This document shows, piece by piece, positions 44,252 through 55,000 of a stretch of 64,000 bases of DNA. Both the position numbers and the translations under genes were made by a program. The first letter of the stretch is position 1. Each line of letters begins with the position of its first letter. The notes under the pieces are model-generated. The model ran no database searches. It was given only the letters and a program-made list of their open reading frames with translations, and was not told the DNA's origin. Origin of the DNA: Elusimicrobiota bacterium (GTDB lineage Bacteria > Elusimicrobiota > Elusimicrobia > UBA1565 > UBA9628); the NCBI GenBank assembly GCA_030696455.1, contig JAUYSH010000101.1, forward strand, positions 1 through 64,000. Direction: 5' to 3'.

Positions 44252-44548
44252 ATGCGACGCCGCCGAAATCGCCATCCCGCCCTGGAAGCCGCGGTCTTCG
44301 CCGCGGCTCTCCTGCTGGCGGCGTTCGTCGGCCGCGAGCTGTGGCTTCGGCGCGCCGCGGCCCCCGGGACGGCCGCGCCGGAGGCGTCCGTGCTGGAGCC
44401 GGCGACGCTGAACCCCTCCTACCCGGCTTTGCCCGGCAGCGAGACCGGGGGGCGCACGGAGACCGCGGTCACCGGCGTGCCGCCTCTGAAGCTCACGCGC
44501 GTCCAGCGGCGCAAGCCGAAGGCCGCCGTCGTCCCTCCGCCGAAGTAG
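44252..44548 (+). CDS. Small membrane-anchored protein, unknown
   Basis: A 98-residue protein with a basic N-terminus (MRRRRNRH), one membrane segment (residues ~12-28, AAVFAAALLLAAFVG) and a Pro/Ala-rich extracytoplasmic tail. It starts 5 nt after rpoD and may be co-transcribed. No family recognised. Confidence 0.6.
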   Translation: MRRRRNRHPALEAAVFAAALLLAAFVGRELWLRRAAAPGTAAPEASVLEPATLNPSYPALPGSETGGRTETAVTGVPPLKLTRVQRRKPKAAVVPPPK

Positions 44549-44554
44549 GCGGCG

Positions 44555-44944
44555 CTAAGCGCCGGGCGTGACCGCGCGCGCGACGGCTTCGCGCAGGCCG
44601 GCGGGCGTGAAAGGCTTCTGGAAGAACCCCGCGACCTGGGGCATCGCCTCGAACAGCGGACGCAGGTCGCCCTTGGCCGTGACGATGAGGATGGGGATCT
44701 TGCCCGCGCGCGGGTGCTCGCGCAGCGCGGCCGCCGTGCCGATGCCGTCGAGGACGGGCATCATCACGTCGAGCAGGATCAGATCCGGCAGCGGCGCGGC
44801 GGGGTCCTCCGGCGCGACCCCGAGCTTGGCCAGGGCGTCGGCCCCGTTGGCGGCGTCGGCGACCTGGTGCCCGGCCTTCTCGAGGACGGCGCGCATCAGC
44901 ATGACGAGCGAGGGCTCGTCGTCGACGATCAGGAGGCTGGCCAT
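44555..44944 (-). CDS. Receiver-only response regulator
   Basis: A 129-residue receiver: LLIVDDEPSLV (acidic pocket), LILLDVMMPVLDG (phospho-acceptor Asp), IVTAKG switch and FQKPF. It has no output domain and lacks the IRxExNV segment of the receivers at 4-8 kb, so it belongs to another group. The start codon follows the MscS-like gene's stop directly (TAG-ATG), implying coupled translation. Confidence 0.85.
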   Translation of the reverse strand: MASLLIVDDEPSLVMLMRAVLEKAGHQVADAANGADALAKLGVAPEDPAAPLPDLILLDVMMPVLDGIGTAAALREHPRAGKIPILIVTAKGDLRPLFEAMPQVAGFFQKPFTPAGLREAVARAVTPGA

Positions 44945-45619
44945 CTACTTCTGCGGCCGCAGGAATTCGCGCAGGTGCTCGGCGGCGAGGTCCTTCGCCC
45001 CCAGGCCGAGCGCGATCGCCACGGCGAGCCCGATCGAGCCGATGAAGATCTGCACGGTCGGGAACAGGATCTGGGGGCGCACGCCGATCTGCTCGAGAGC
45101 GAAGACGCTCGCGGCCCCGATGGCGACGGCCTGCGCGGCGATCGCGACGGCGCCTCCGCCCCGGATCGAGTTGGCCGCGGCGGCGTTGCGCAGGATGTGC
45201 GCGAGCAGGCGGCCGAACAGCAGCCCTCCGAAGAGGATCAGCACGGCCGCGATCAGGGAGGGAAGGAAGCCCACGAAGCGCTCGAGCATCTCGGAGACGA
45301 CGGTCATGTTCACGGCGTTGGCCGCGGACACGATGAACAGCACGAGGATGAACCAGTGCGCGACCCAGGCGAGGACGAAGGTGGGGGACTTGCCGAGGCC
45401 GAGCCGGGAGAGGACCTCGTTGATGCCGACGCGCGCGGTGTGGTCGTCCAGGCGCAGCTTGCCGCCGGCGGCCTCGATCAAGGTCCGCACGCCCCGCGCG
45501 AGGAACATCCCGACCAGCAATAAGAGGAGGGCGGCCGCGAGGGTGGGGATGGCGCCGGCGAAGCGGTGGAAGGCGCCCAGGAACGGCTCGACGAACAGGC
45601 GGACGAGGTTCTGCCCCAT
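44945..45619 (-). CDS. MscS-like membrane protein with conserved TM-helix repeats
   Basis: A 224-residue protein with five or six hydrophobic segments, including two repeats of the 'conserved TM helix' kind (TLAAALLLLLVGMFLARGV and SLIAAVLILFGGLLFGRLL). The final helix, GSIGLAVAIALGLGAKDLA, resembles the pore helix of MscS channels, but the cytoplasmic beta/cage domain is absent. It may be a channel-related membrane protein of unknown gating. TAGACT (45626-45631, minus strand) ends 6 nt before the ATG. Operon with the receiver gene. Confidence 0.72.
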   Translation of the reverse strand: MGQNLVRLFVEPFLGAFHRFAGAIPTLAAALLLLLVGMFLARGVRTLIEAAGGKLRLDDHTARVGINEVLSRLGLGKSPTFVLAWVAHWFILVLFIVSAANAVNMTVVSEMLERFVGFLPSLIAAVLILFGGLLFGRLLAHILRNAAAANSIRGGGAVAIAAQAVAIGAASVFALEQIGVRPQILFPTVQIFIGSIGLAVAIALGLGAKDLAAEHLREFLRPQK

Positions 45620-45669
45620 GCGTCGAGTCTAGCATTTCGCCATGTTGGGTTCTTGTGACCGAAACAGCG

Positions 45670-45698
45670 TTGACAGGTGACGGGGGGACCGCTATACT
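45670..45698 (+). promoter_or_regulatory. Consensus sigma-70 promoter of the FecR gene
   Basis: TTGACA (45670-45675), 17 nt spacer, TATACT (45693-45698). The ATG at 45710 is 11 nt after the -10, so the leader is about 5 nt and lacks a ribosome-binding site. Confidence 0.88.
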
Positions 45699-45709
45699 CC
45701 GGACAGAAT

Positions 45710-47269
45710 ATGGGCGCTGGATTCCGCCGGGCCGAGCCGAGGAATTCGCGGACCAGGACCGGCGCGGCCGTTTCCGCGCTGATCCTGTCCGCGGTTTTGC
45801 ATGCGGCCGCCGCGAACGCGACCGCGATCACCGAGACCGACGGCAAGGTCCTCTTCCTCAAGTCGGGCTCTTATACCTGGGCACAGGTCTCGCGCGGCCA
45901 GGTCCTCTCCGCCGGCGACCAGCTCAAGACGGCCTCCGGCGCGCGCGCGACCGTGACCTTCGACGACGCCTCCCGCGTCCAGCTGAACCCCGGCTCCTCC
46001 TTCACCCTGAAGGAAGCCACGCCCCAGGCGAGCGGGATGGAGCTCAAGCTCGGGTCGCTGAAGGCGTGGATCTCCAAGAGCCTCAACCGCCGCTTCCAGG
46101 TCCGCACGCCGACGGCGGTGTGCTCCGTGCGCGGCACGGAGTTCGGCGTGGACGTCGACCCGGGCGGCGACACGCGCGTGCAGATGTTCGGGGGCCTGCT
46201 CGCGGTGGCCGACACGACCGGCAACGAGGTGCTTCTCAAGGACCAGGAAAGCATCCGCGTGACGAGCGAAGGGCTCGGCCGCGTGACGGACGCCGGGACG
46301 CGCGAGGAGCGGGGAGGCGACGGCGAGGCGAGCCGGGTCGCCAAGCGCGAGGTGGACCTGCGCATGAGCAAGGAGGAGGTCCAGGCCGCCGCCGCCGAGG
46401 AGAGCAAGCTCTCGGAGTACCAGGAAGGCAAGGCGCTCATCGACGTCAACGGCAACCGCGTGCGCGTCGAGGAGTACATCGTGCGGCCCGCGGCCGACCA
46501 GTTCAAGCTCGTGGTGCTCAACGAGCGCGCGGACCGCTTCGACTACTTCTTCTATCACGGGACCTTCAACCAGGCCCTGCCGACGGATATGTCGGTCGCC
46601 CTTCGGCAGATCACGGGCTGCCTCGACGCCGCATGTTCTTATTTCATGACCTCGTATCGGACCGGGCGCTCGAACACGCAGGACAACATGCTCGAGGTGG
46701 CGAGCGGGGGGCACCTGGTCGACATCAACAACAACGCCGTCGGGGCGCAGGACGACGTGACCGCCGCCTTCGATCCCGTGACCGCGACCTACATCCCCGT
46801 CGCGACGAACCGTCCTTTCTTCACGACGCTGTATAACGACTACAACCTGACCTTCAACGGCGTGAGCCACCAAAGTTGGACAAGCGGAGTCGACATCCAG
46901 AACATGGTCTCGGGCCAGGCCCTCGCGCCGACCTTCACGAACGTGACCACGGTGCGGAACATGCCGGGCTGCGCGCCGCCGGACTGCACGTACAACGAGA
47001 TCTCCGAGGGCATCTTCCACGACGTCGTGTACGCGTCCAACGGCGACGGGAGCATCTGGGAGAAGTACGACAGCTACGTGATCAGCGACGAGGGAAAGAT
47101 CGCCCGGACCAGCGACTTCGCCGCGACCGGCTTCACCGGCCAGTCCTTCAAGCAGACCTTGCTCGGCTGGAACTTCCAGACCATCGTGACCGCCTCCGAG
47201 TTCCAGGGCCGCAAGATCGACCTCGTCGTGGAGCCCAAGATCTTCATCCAATCAGGCCTCATCCCGTGA
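45710..47269 (+). CDS. FecR-domain exported protein
   Basis: A 519-residue protein with an export signal (AAVSALILSAVLHAAAANA, after a basic N-terminus). A FecR-type domain at ~45-150 follows: GDQLKTASGARATVTFDDAS, LKLGSLKAWISK and RTPTAVCSVRGTEFGVDV. The remainder is a long unassigned beta-rich region. FecR domains are periplasmic and in other systems pass signals from outer-membrane proteins; here no sigma factor is adjacent. A beta-barrel gene follows after 10 nt, which suggests they work as a pair. Confidence 0.82.
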   Translation: MGAGFRRAEPRNSRTRTGAAVSALILSAVLHAAAANATAITETDGKVLFLKSGSYTWAQVSRGQVLSAGDQLKTASGARATVTFDDASRVQLNPGSSFTLKEATPQASGMELKLGSLKAWISKSLNRRFQVRTPTAVCSVRGTEFGVDVDPGGDTRVQMFGGLLAVADTTGNEVLLKDQESIRVTSEGLGRVTDAGTREERGGDGEASRVAKREVDLRMSKEEVQAAAAEESKLSEYQEGKALIDVNGNRVRVEEYIVRPAADQFKLVVLNERADRFDYFFYHGTFNQALPTDMSVALRQITGCLDAACSYFMTSYRTGRSNTQDNMLEVASGGHLVDINNNAVGAQDDVTAAFDPVTATYIPVATNRPFFTTLYNDYNLTFNGVSHQSWTSGVDIQNMVSGQALAPTFTNVTTVRNMPGCAPPDCTYNEISEGIFHDVVYASNGDGSIWEKYDSYVISDEGKIARTSDFAATGFTGQSFKQTLLGWNFQTIVTASEFQGRKIDLVVEPKIFIQSGLIP

Positions 47270-47279
47270 TAGCCTCTTC

Positions 47280-48524
47280 GTGCTGAAACCCCTCTCCTTG
47301 ACCGCCGTCCTGCTCGCCGCCGCCCTTCCCGCTCGCGCGGTCGAATGGACGCCCGTGCTCAACGGCTCCATCGCCGGGGGCCAGTACTTCTTCCAGGGCC
47401 AGCGCGGCAGCCTGGGCGGCAACGCCGCGCTCACCGCGGCCGGCATGGCCAAATTCAGCGAGCGCTGGAGCGTGCTGCCGATGCTCAGCAGTTCCTACCG
47501 CGGCACCAAAGGCGTCGACGACGGCGTCGCCGCCGGGACCTTGTTCCAGCAGCAGATGGACCATACGGCCTCGGTGACCGGGATCCGCAAGCTCGAGGGC
47601 TCGACCTGGCGGGTCAAGCCCTCGGCCGGCTACAAGCGCCAGTTCCTGAAGGAGACGCGCAACGAGGCCTGGGGCCACGGCCTCTTCGACTACGAGAAGA
47701 TCTCCGCCGGCCTCGAGTTCGAGAACGTTTACAAGGAGCCGTTCTCTTTGAGGGCGGGGCTCGACGTGTACCGGGTGCGCTTCCCGAGCTACGAGTCGCT
47801 CGAGTCGCGCTCGGGCGTGGACCCCTTCGGCAACCCTCTCGGCCGGGAGCTCGCCTCCAAGCGCGTCCTCGACACCTACAATTGGCAGGCCACGGTGTCC
47901 GGCAGCCGCCCCTGGCCCTTCGAGGACCCCAAGCTGGTGCTCTCCGGCACCTACGCCCTCCTTTATAAGGACTTCCTGGATCAGAGGCTCGTGCAGGCGA
48001 CGGGACAGTTCGAGGACGCGGGCCGCAAGGATTTCATGCAGTCCCTCGGCGGCTCGGTCATGCGCCCGATCCCTCTGCGCGTCTTCGGCGGCGACGGGCG
48101 CCTCGATCTGAGCGTGGGGATGAACCTGTCCTACAACCGCTCCAACCAGAACACCTTCGACGCGACCTTCGCCCGCTACCTCGACGACTCCTACAGCTAC
48201 TGGACCGTCGGCGGCGGGCCCGCGGCGACCTTGTCCTGGGGGGATCAGAAGGCCCCGGCCTGGACCTCGGCCTCCCTTCGTTGGACGCGGCAGAGCTACC
48301 TCGGGCGCCTGGTGCAGGACGAGGTGGGCGCTTACGGCTCGGCGAAGCAGCGGCACGACCGTTACTCTTTCTCGTTGGGCTACGGCTATCCGCTGGCGCC
48401 CAAGCTCACGATGACCTTCCGCACGAACATCCTGTGGGCGGCGTCGAATCATAAATATCAGAAGAACTACGCTTACGCGTACCGCGCGATGAACTACCTG
48501 ATCGGCGTCGCGTACGAATACTGA
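47280..48524 (+). CDS. Predicted outer-membrane beta-barrel protein
   Basis: A 414-residue protein with signal peptide (VLKPLSLTAVLLAAALPARA) and alternating aromatic/hydrophobic strands (WSVLPMLSSSYRG, WRVKPSAGYKRQF, YSFSLGYGYPLAP). It ends in VAYEY, the type of C-terminus used for barrel insertion. About 14-16 strands. GTG 47280 is the start. Not matched to a named porin family. Its position between the FecR and cyclic-nucleotide-binding genes suggests a common operon. Confidence 0.75.
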   Translation: MLKPLSLTAVLLAAALPARAVEWTPVLNGSIAGGQYFFQGQRGSLGGNAALTAAGMAKFSERWSVLPMLSSSYRGTKGVDDGVAAGTLFQQQMDHTASVTGIRKLEGSTWRVKPSAGYKRQFLKETRNEAWGHGLFDYEKISAGLEFENVYKEPFSLRAGLDVYRVRFPSYESLESRSGVDPFGNPLGRELASKRVLDTYNWQATVSGSRPWPFEDPKLVLSGTYALLYKDFLDQRLVQATGQFEDAGRKDFMQSLGGSVMRPIPLRVFGGDGRLDLSVGMNLSYNRSNQNTFDATFARYLDDSYSYWTVGGGPAATLSWGDQKAPAWTSASLRWTRQSYLGRLVQDEVGAYGSAKQRHDRYSFSLGYGYPLAPKLTMTFRTNILWAASNHKYQKNYAYAYRAMNYLIGVAYEY

Positions 48525-48542
48525 CGGCGCAACGGAGGCGGA

Positions 48543-48995
48543 ATGGACGGGATCGTTCTGGACGGGATGGGGGAGAAGGAGTACCTTTGGCTCGAGAGGG
48601 GACTCAAGAAGATGGGCTTCTTCTCGAAGCTCTCGCTCAAGAACCTCGCCGGCGTGCTGCCCTACATGGCGCTCGTGCGCTTCGACAAGGGCGCGACGGT
48701 GTGCGCCGAGGGCGAACCGGGCGACGGCTTCTACCTGATCTACGAGGGCGGCGTGTCGGTGACGAAGGAGGGCTGGGACAAGCCCGTCGCGTCGCTCAAG
48801 CCCGGGGAGTTTTTTGGAGAAATGTCTTTGCTGTTCCGCCAGCCCCGGACCGCGACCGTGCGCACCACGAAGCCGTCCCGCCTCTTCGCGCTGCACGCCA
48901 AGGATTTCGCCCGCATGCTCAAGAAGAACCCGACCGTCGCGCGCACGCTGCGAGGCGTGGCCGAGTCGCGCCGCAAGGAGCTGGCCCAGTCATAG
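48543..48995 (+). CDS. Cyclic nucleotide-binding domain protein
   Basis: A 150-residue single cNMP-binding domain: FDKGATVCAEGEPGDGFYLIYEG (beta-roll) and the phosphate-binding cassette GEFFGEMSLLFRQPRTATV with the conserved Glu and Arg. There is no HTH, so it is a sensor or adaptor rather than a CRP-type factor. GGAGG precedes ATG 48543. It could work with the FecR and barrel proteins; a CRP-like site is found just downstream at 49004-49019. Confidence 0.85.
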   Translation: MDGIVLDGMGEKEYLWLERGLKKMGFFSKLSLKNLAGVLPYMALVRFDKGATVCAEGEPGDGFYLIYEGGVSVTKEGWDKPVASLKPGEFFGEMSLLFRQPRTATVRTTKPSRLFALHAKDFARMLKKNPTVARTLRGVAESRRKELAQS

Positions 48996-49003
48996 AATTT
49001 CAA

Positions 49004-49048
49004 TGTGACGGATATCACCTAGCAACATTCCTCATAAGCGTATATACT
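49004..49048 (+). promoter_or_regulatory. CRP-type palindrome and -10 of the giant exoprotein gene
   Basis: TGTGA-N6-TCACC (49004-49019) matches the CRP consensus TGTGA-N6-TCACA in 9 of 10 positions. TATACT (49043-49048) follows and no -35 hexamer is present. The palindrome centre would be at about -43, near the -41.5 of class II activator sites. Confidence 0.55.
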
Positions 49049-49088
49049 CAGCGATAGTCGACGTGCCGCATCACGGAACACCGAGACC

Positions 49089-52000
49089 GTGACCACCGAG
49101 AAACGCCGTATTCCGTTCGAGCCGCGCGTCTTCCTCGCAGCCCTAGGGCTGGCGTTGGCGCTGTCCCCCACGGCGGCGAGCGCGGCGGGCTTCTTCTCCG
49201 TCTCGCCCGGCTCCACCGCTCCCGCCTCCGTGGACGCGACGAGCCAGAACGTCCCGGTGCTGTTCGTCGATCTGACCCCCAATCCCGGCCCCGCCTCGCT
49301 GGGCTCCAACGTCAACCTCAACATGTTCGGCGACGTTCCCGCGAACCTTCTCACCGCGACGCTGTGGCGCGACGAGGGCGCGGACGGCTTCTCGGTCGCG
49401 TTCGACACGCCGGTCGCGAGCGCCGCGTTCAACCCGCCGAACGCCGGCTTCCCGGCGCGCGCGACGCTGGGCACCATCTCCGAGCCGGCGCTCACCGGCG
49501 GCACCACGCGCTATTACTTCACGGTCAGCTTCAACGGCGTGCCGCCCGCCCGCAAGATGTCCTTCGGGTTCCAGATGTTCACCGACTTCTCGTCGACGAT
49601 GAACGATCTTCCGCTCCCCTTCATCTCGAGCCCGACGGTGGCGCGCACGGTGGTCTTCGCCAAGCCCTCCGACGGCGGCTTCGCGATCCCGACCGGCGGG
49701 GCGACGCGCACCGGAGGCCTCGACACCGGCCTTTTCGTGCGGTCCGGCCAGCGGGTCAGGACGGAGACCGTCCCCGGCGATCAATGGAACGTCTCCGCCC
49801 TCACCGATGCCGACGGCATCCCGGCGACGCTCGAGGGCCTCGGCTCGTTCGACCGGGGCGCCTTGGTCGGACGCATCGGCGCCGGACCCTGGCAGCTGCT
49901 GGGGCGGAGCTCGACGATCACCGCGACCTCCAACGGGACCTTGTTCGTCGCCGCCAACGACGCGGACTACTCGAACAACTCAGGCTTCGTGCGGTCGGTG
50001 TTCTCCGTCCTGCCCTCCACGACGCCCAAGCGCTGGCTCGGCGGCACCCTCGGCTTCGAGACCAGCGCCGACATCAATCAGAACTGGGCCGGCGGACGGC
50101 CTTTCGACGGCGAGCACGTGGTCTTCGATTCCTCCGCGTACGACTGCGATTGGAATCTTCCCAATATGTCCCTGGCCTCGCTGTCCGTCTCGACGGCCTT
50201 CGCGGGCTCTTTCCGGCTGACCCAGCCGCCTTACCATTGGAGCAACCGGCTCCTCGTGGAGGGCGACGCGACCATCCGGGGCGGCCTGTTCTCCGTCGGC
50301 GCGGCGTCGGCGACGAATTCCAACACCTTCGGAGTGAAGGGCCGCCTCGTGGTGCGCGACACCGCGACCTTCGACATGAGCGACGGGTCCCTCGAGCTCG
50401 GTCTCGGCGCGGAGATCCGGGCCGGAGCGGTGCTCCGGGCCTCCGGGGACTTCAACGTGCGGCGCGCGATCCCTTCGCTTCCCTGGTACCTGCGGATCCA
50501 CCAGGCGACGGCCAACGTGACCTCGTCCTACGCCAACCTCGACGGCCTGGACTACCTCGATTTCATCGACGCGACCTTCGTCGCGCTCGACAACCTGAGC
50601 TTCAACTCGTACGAGAGCTCGACCTCCCCTTATGCGCGGTTCGCGGCCGGCGCGCCTCGCGCCTACATCTTCAATAATTGGAACGGCAACCCCTCGAGCC
50701 GCTCCCCGAGCGTCAATGCCGTCGCGATGCCCGCCGGCTCCACCGTGACCTTCCACGGCTCGACGGGCGTCGGCGGGACCAGCTTCGGCTCTCCGAACAC
50801 CGCCGACCCGAACGGCGTCGTGCTTTGGATCCCCGACGGCGGCGGCACGCCCGGCTCGATCTCCGGGGCCCTGAGCGGCCCCGGGGGCACCTACAAGATT
50901 TACGCTTCGACGTCCCCGAACGGGCCGTCCAGCACCGGCCTGGGCGGCGGCGGCAGTTACACCGGACCGGCCGGCGGTTACTCGATCACGAGCCTGCGCA
51001 CCCCGAGCACCTACTACCTGTTCGCCCTTCAGGAAGGCGGCGGCGTCCAGACGCCGTTCACGCCCGCCGGCGGCCTCGGCTACCCGGGCCTGCTTAAATC
51101 CGAGCCCATGTTCGTTCCGCCCGGCGGCAACCCCGCGGGCGTCAACCTGGCGGCCCTCGATTGGGGCCAGATCACCGGCTCCTTCGTGAACTCGTCGAAT
51201 CAGGCCGGGCCCGTGATCGTCGAGACCTGGCGGGGCGACCCGAACCTGTCGACCAGCACCCGCCACTCGCGCGGCACGGCCGGCCCCGGCTTTTCGATCC
51301 TGACTTTGTCGAGCAGCCCCGTCCAGGTCTTCGCCTTCGTCGACGCCAACAACAGCGGCGCGTGGGACGTTTTCGAGGCCTCGAAGACGGTCACGGGCGT
51401 CAACGTCGGTCCGTCCGTCCCGACCCCCGTGGGCGACTTCGCCATCGTCGGCGGCGACGCGGCGCCAGGCGGCGAGGTGGCGCTGTCCACGCAGGCCGTT
51501 CACCCCGGGGCGGTCGGCCGGGTAGGGTCCAACGCGCTGATCAAGGCCCGGATGACGGCCTCCGGCGGCGCCGCCCAGTTCTCCGCACTGCGGGCGACCT
51601 TCCAAGGCGGGCTCCCGTCCGCCGGCGGGATCAGCGTGTATGCGGATAACGGCGACGGCATCTTCGACATGATGTACGACATGCCCCGGGGCTACGCGTC
51701 GATCTTCCCGTCCGGCCCGAGCACGGTCACCGTCAGCTTCTACCAGCCCGCCTTCCTCCCGCCCGGGGTGCCCAAGGACTTCTTCATCACGCTCGATCTG
51801 GGCGGCGGACAGCTCGGCCCGGGCGCGACCGCCGGCATCCTGATCGAGGCGGCCACGAGCTTCACCCTCTCGATGGGGACCTTCTCGGTCACCCCCGGCT
51901 TCCCGGTCCAGACCGGGGCGCTGCCGGTCCGGGAGGCCGTGCGCGCCAACGACCACGCGACGCCCGAGCTTCAGGGCGGTTCGCCGACGGGAGCGTACTT

Positions 52001-55000
52001 CTTCCCCGGCCAGATGATCTCGGTCATCTCGACCGGCTCCTGGCGCGTCGGGCCGGCCGACGCGGCGACCGGCCCCGGCGGCGCGCCCGGCACGACGGGC
52101 CTCAACACCGTCCTGCCCTCGGCCAACCTCGGCGAGCTGATCGGCCGCGTCGAGCAGGGCGCGAACTCCTCCTCGCCGTGGGTCCGCATCGGCGCCTCGA
52201 GCGCGCCCTTCGCGTCGCCCGGCGACGGCGAGCTGCGCCTGGCGATGAACGACTTCGTCGGCGCGTATTACGACAACTCGGGCACGGTCCTGGCGGGCTT
52301 CGCCGCCTCGGGCTCCAGCGTCGGCGCGATCTCGGGCCAGGTGTTCTACTCGACGCCGGTCGCCGGCACCCTGACCGTGACGGCCCGGATGAACGGCACG
52401 ACGCCGATGAAGTCGACGAGCTTCGGCGTCGCGTCCTCTTCGTCCTATCCGTTCTGGATCAACGACCTTATCCCCGGCGAGTACGATCTGTCGGTCACGA
52501 ACAGCGCGAACTCCGACTTCGGCGTGAGCGTCCAGCGGGCGTACATCCAGGCCGGCTCGACCTCCGTCCTGAACGCCGTCATGTATCAAAGCCTCGGCAG
52601 CATCTCCGGCGCGATCGCCTACGGCGGCGTGATGGGGCAGGGCGATTTCCATGTCGGAGTGGCCACGGTCACCGACTTCACCGGCGAGGTCCAGTTCTTC
52701 GGCGGTTGGGACTCGCCGGCGGCGGGCGGCTTCTCGATCGCGTCCTTGCCCGCTCCGGCGACCTATTACCTGGTGGCCTACCGCGACGGGGACTGGAACG
52801 GGAAGCCCAGCGGACCCGAGCCCCTCGGCTATTACGGAAGCGCCGGCGGCGGCCTCAGCACCTTGCCCTCGCACCTGACGAAGATCGTCGTGTCCGACGC
52901 GACTCCCGTCACGGGCATCAACGTGACCCTCCAGGACATGGGCGCCATCGAGGGCATGGTGGCTCTTCAGCCCGGCGCGACCGGCACCATCGTCGTCGAG
53001 ACGGGGCGCGGCGTTCCCGGCTCGGCCGGCTACGCGCCCGAGAACCGCCTCATCGTCCCGATCCCCGTCGCCGCCGCGGCCGCGGGCGTGCCTTACACGC
53101 TCCACCTGCTTCGGCCCGCCACGGGCTACAGCGTGTTCGCGTTCCTCGACAAGAACTTCGATGGTCAGCCGTCCGCCGGCGAGGAGCAGATGACCGCCCT
53201 GTCCGCCGTTTCCGTCCCTTCCGGCGGGCGAGCCCGGTTCGACTTCGCGCTGAACGTCCTGGCCGCCCCGTCGGCGCCCGCCTCGTTCTCCGCGACCCCC
53301 GCCGCCGGCGACGTCACCTTCGACTGGAACCTCGTGCCGGGCGCGACCGGCTATCAGCTGCGCCGCGCCGACGGCGCCGTGCTCTTCTCCCTGGGCTCCT
53401 CCGTCAGCACCTACCTCGACGCCCTGCCCGGCAACACGTCATCCCAGATCCGCTCCATCTCGGCGTCCAACGGCAACGGCGTCTCGGCGGCGACGGCCCT
53501 GACCCAGGCCGTCTATACCTTGGCCGCGGTGCCGGGCAATCCCGTGCCGGACCCGGTGGGGGCGACCAGCGCGCTGGTCTCGTGGTCGGGCGCCAACCCG
53601 CCGGGCACGGTCTATGAGGTGCAGCGCTCCACCGCGTTCTCCGGCGCGCAGGCGCGCGTCTACCTCGGCACCGCGACCGCCATCAATGAGTCGCTGGCGC
53701 CGGACTCGACCTATTTCTGGAAGGTCCGGGCGCGCAACGGCAGCGGCCTTTTCTCCGGCTTCAGCGGGGAGGCCTCGACCATGACCTTGCCGGCGGCGGG
53801 CCCGGCGCTGTCCGGCCTGCTGAACTACGCCGGAGCGCAGACGGCGGGCGGGCGCGGCTTCGTCATCGAGGCCTCGACGAGCTCGACGACCTTCTACCCG
53901 CGCGCGTCCTCGGCGGCCTTGCCGGGCGCCCTCCAGCAGCCCTGGTTCCTCCCGGTCCCGGCCGGCGCCTACTTCGTGCGCGCCTTCGTCGACGTCGCCG
54001 GCAACGGGGTCCTCCAGCCGGGCGCGGACCGCGGCGTCGTCGGCTCGAGCGTCGTCGCGGGAACCCCGGTCACGGGCGTGAACTTCACCGTGGCCGTCGA
54101 CACCGTGCCGCCGGGCCCGCCCGCCGGCGTGGTCGCCGCGCCCGGCTTCAACAAGGTGACCCTCTCCTGGGTGCCTCCGACCCGCAACGCCAACGGCACC
54201 ACCCTCATCGACCTGGCCGGCTACGCCGTGTTCCGGGCCACCTCGCCGAACCTTCCCGTCGAATCGTTCGTCTCGCTGACGCCGGTCCTCCTGTCCACGG
54301 CGACGGCGTCCTTCACCGACAACGCCCCGCTCCCCGGCGTCCCCAACATCTACGTGGTCCGGGCCAGGGACATCGGGGGCAACCAGTCCGCTCCCTCGGG
54401 CGCGGTCTCGGGCTCGGCCTCGTCGGGCGGGTCCATCTCCGGCCAGATCCGCAGCTTCAGCGCGGCGTCGGCCGGCCAGTACCGGGTGCGCCTGAGCACC
54501 ATGCCGGGTCCGTCGGCTCCGAGCGTGGCCGAGGCGGCGCTGACGAGCTACACCTTCACGGGCCTGCCGGACCGGGTCTATTATCTGCGCGCCTTCCGCG
54601 ACACCAACAACAACGGCTTCCAGGACTCCCTGACCGAGCCCGCCGGCACCTTCGGCGGCCTCAACCAGCCCTTCCCGATCGCCATCATCAACGGCAACGC
54701 CGTCTCCGGCGCCGACGCGACGATCTGCGACCGCTCCCCGCTGCAGCCCCCGGCGGTCTTCGGCAGCCTGGCCGCGGCCGGCTGCCCCGCGCTCGACAAG
54801 GGCCCGGGCTTCGTGACGAGCCTGTACGCCCTCTCGGTGGGCGGCGGCGCTCAGGGCTCGCTCGGCGTCGGCACGCAGGTCAACCTGGCCGTGTCCACCG
54901 CCACGGCCTTCGCCACCGACCTCATCCTCCTCGGTCCCGACGGGAACGTCGCGGCGCGGGACAACCGCGTGGGCGGCGCCAACCTCACGGCGACGCTGAG

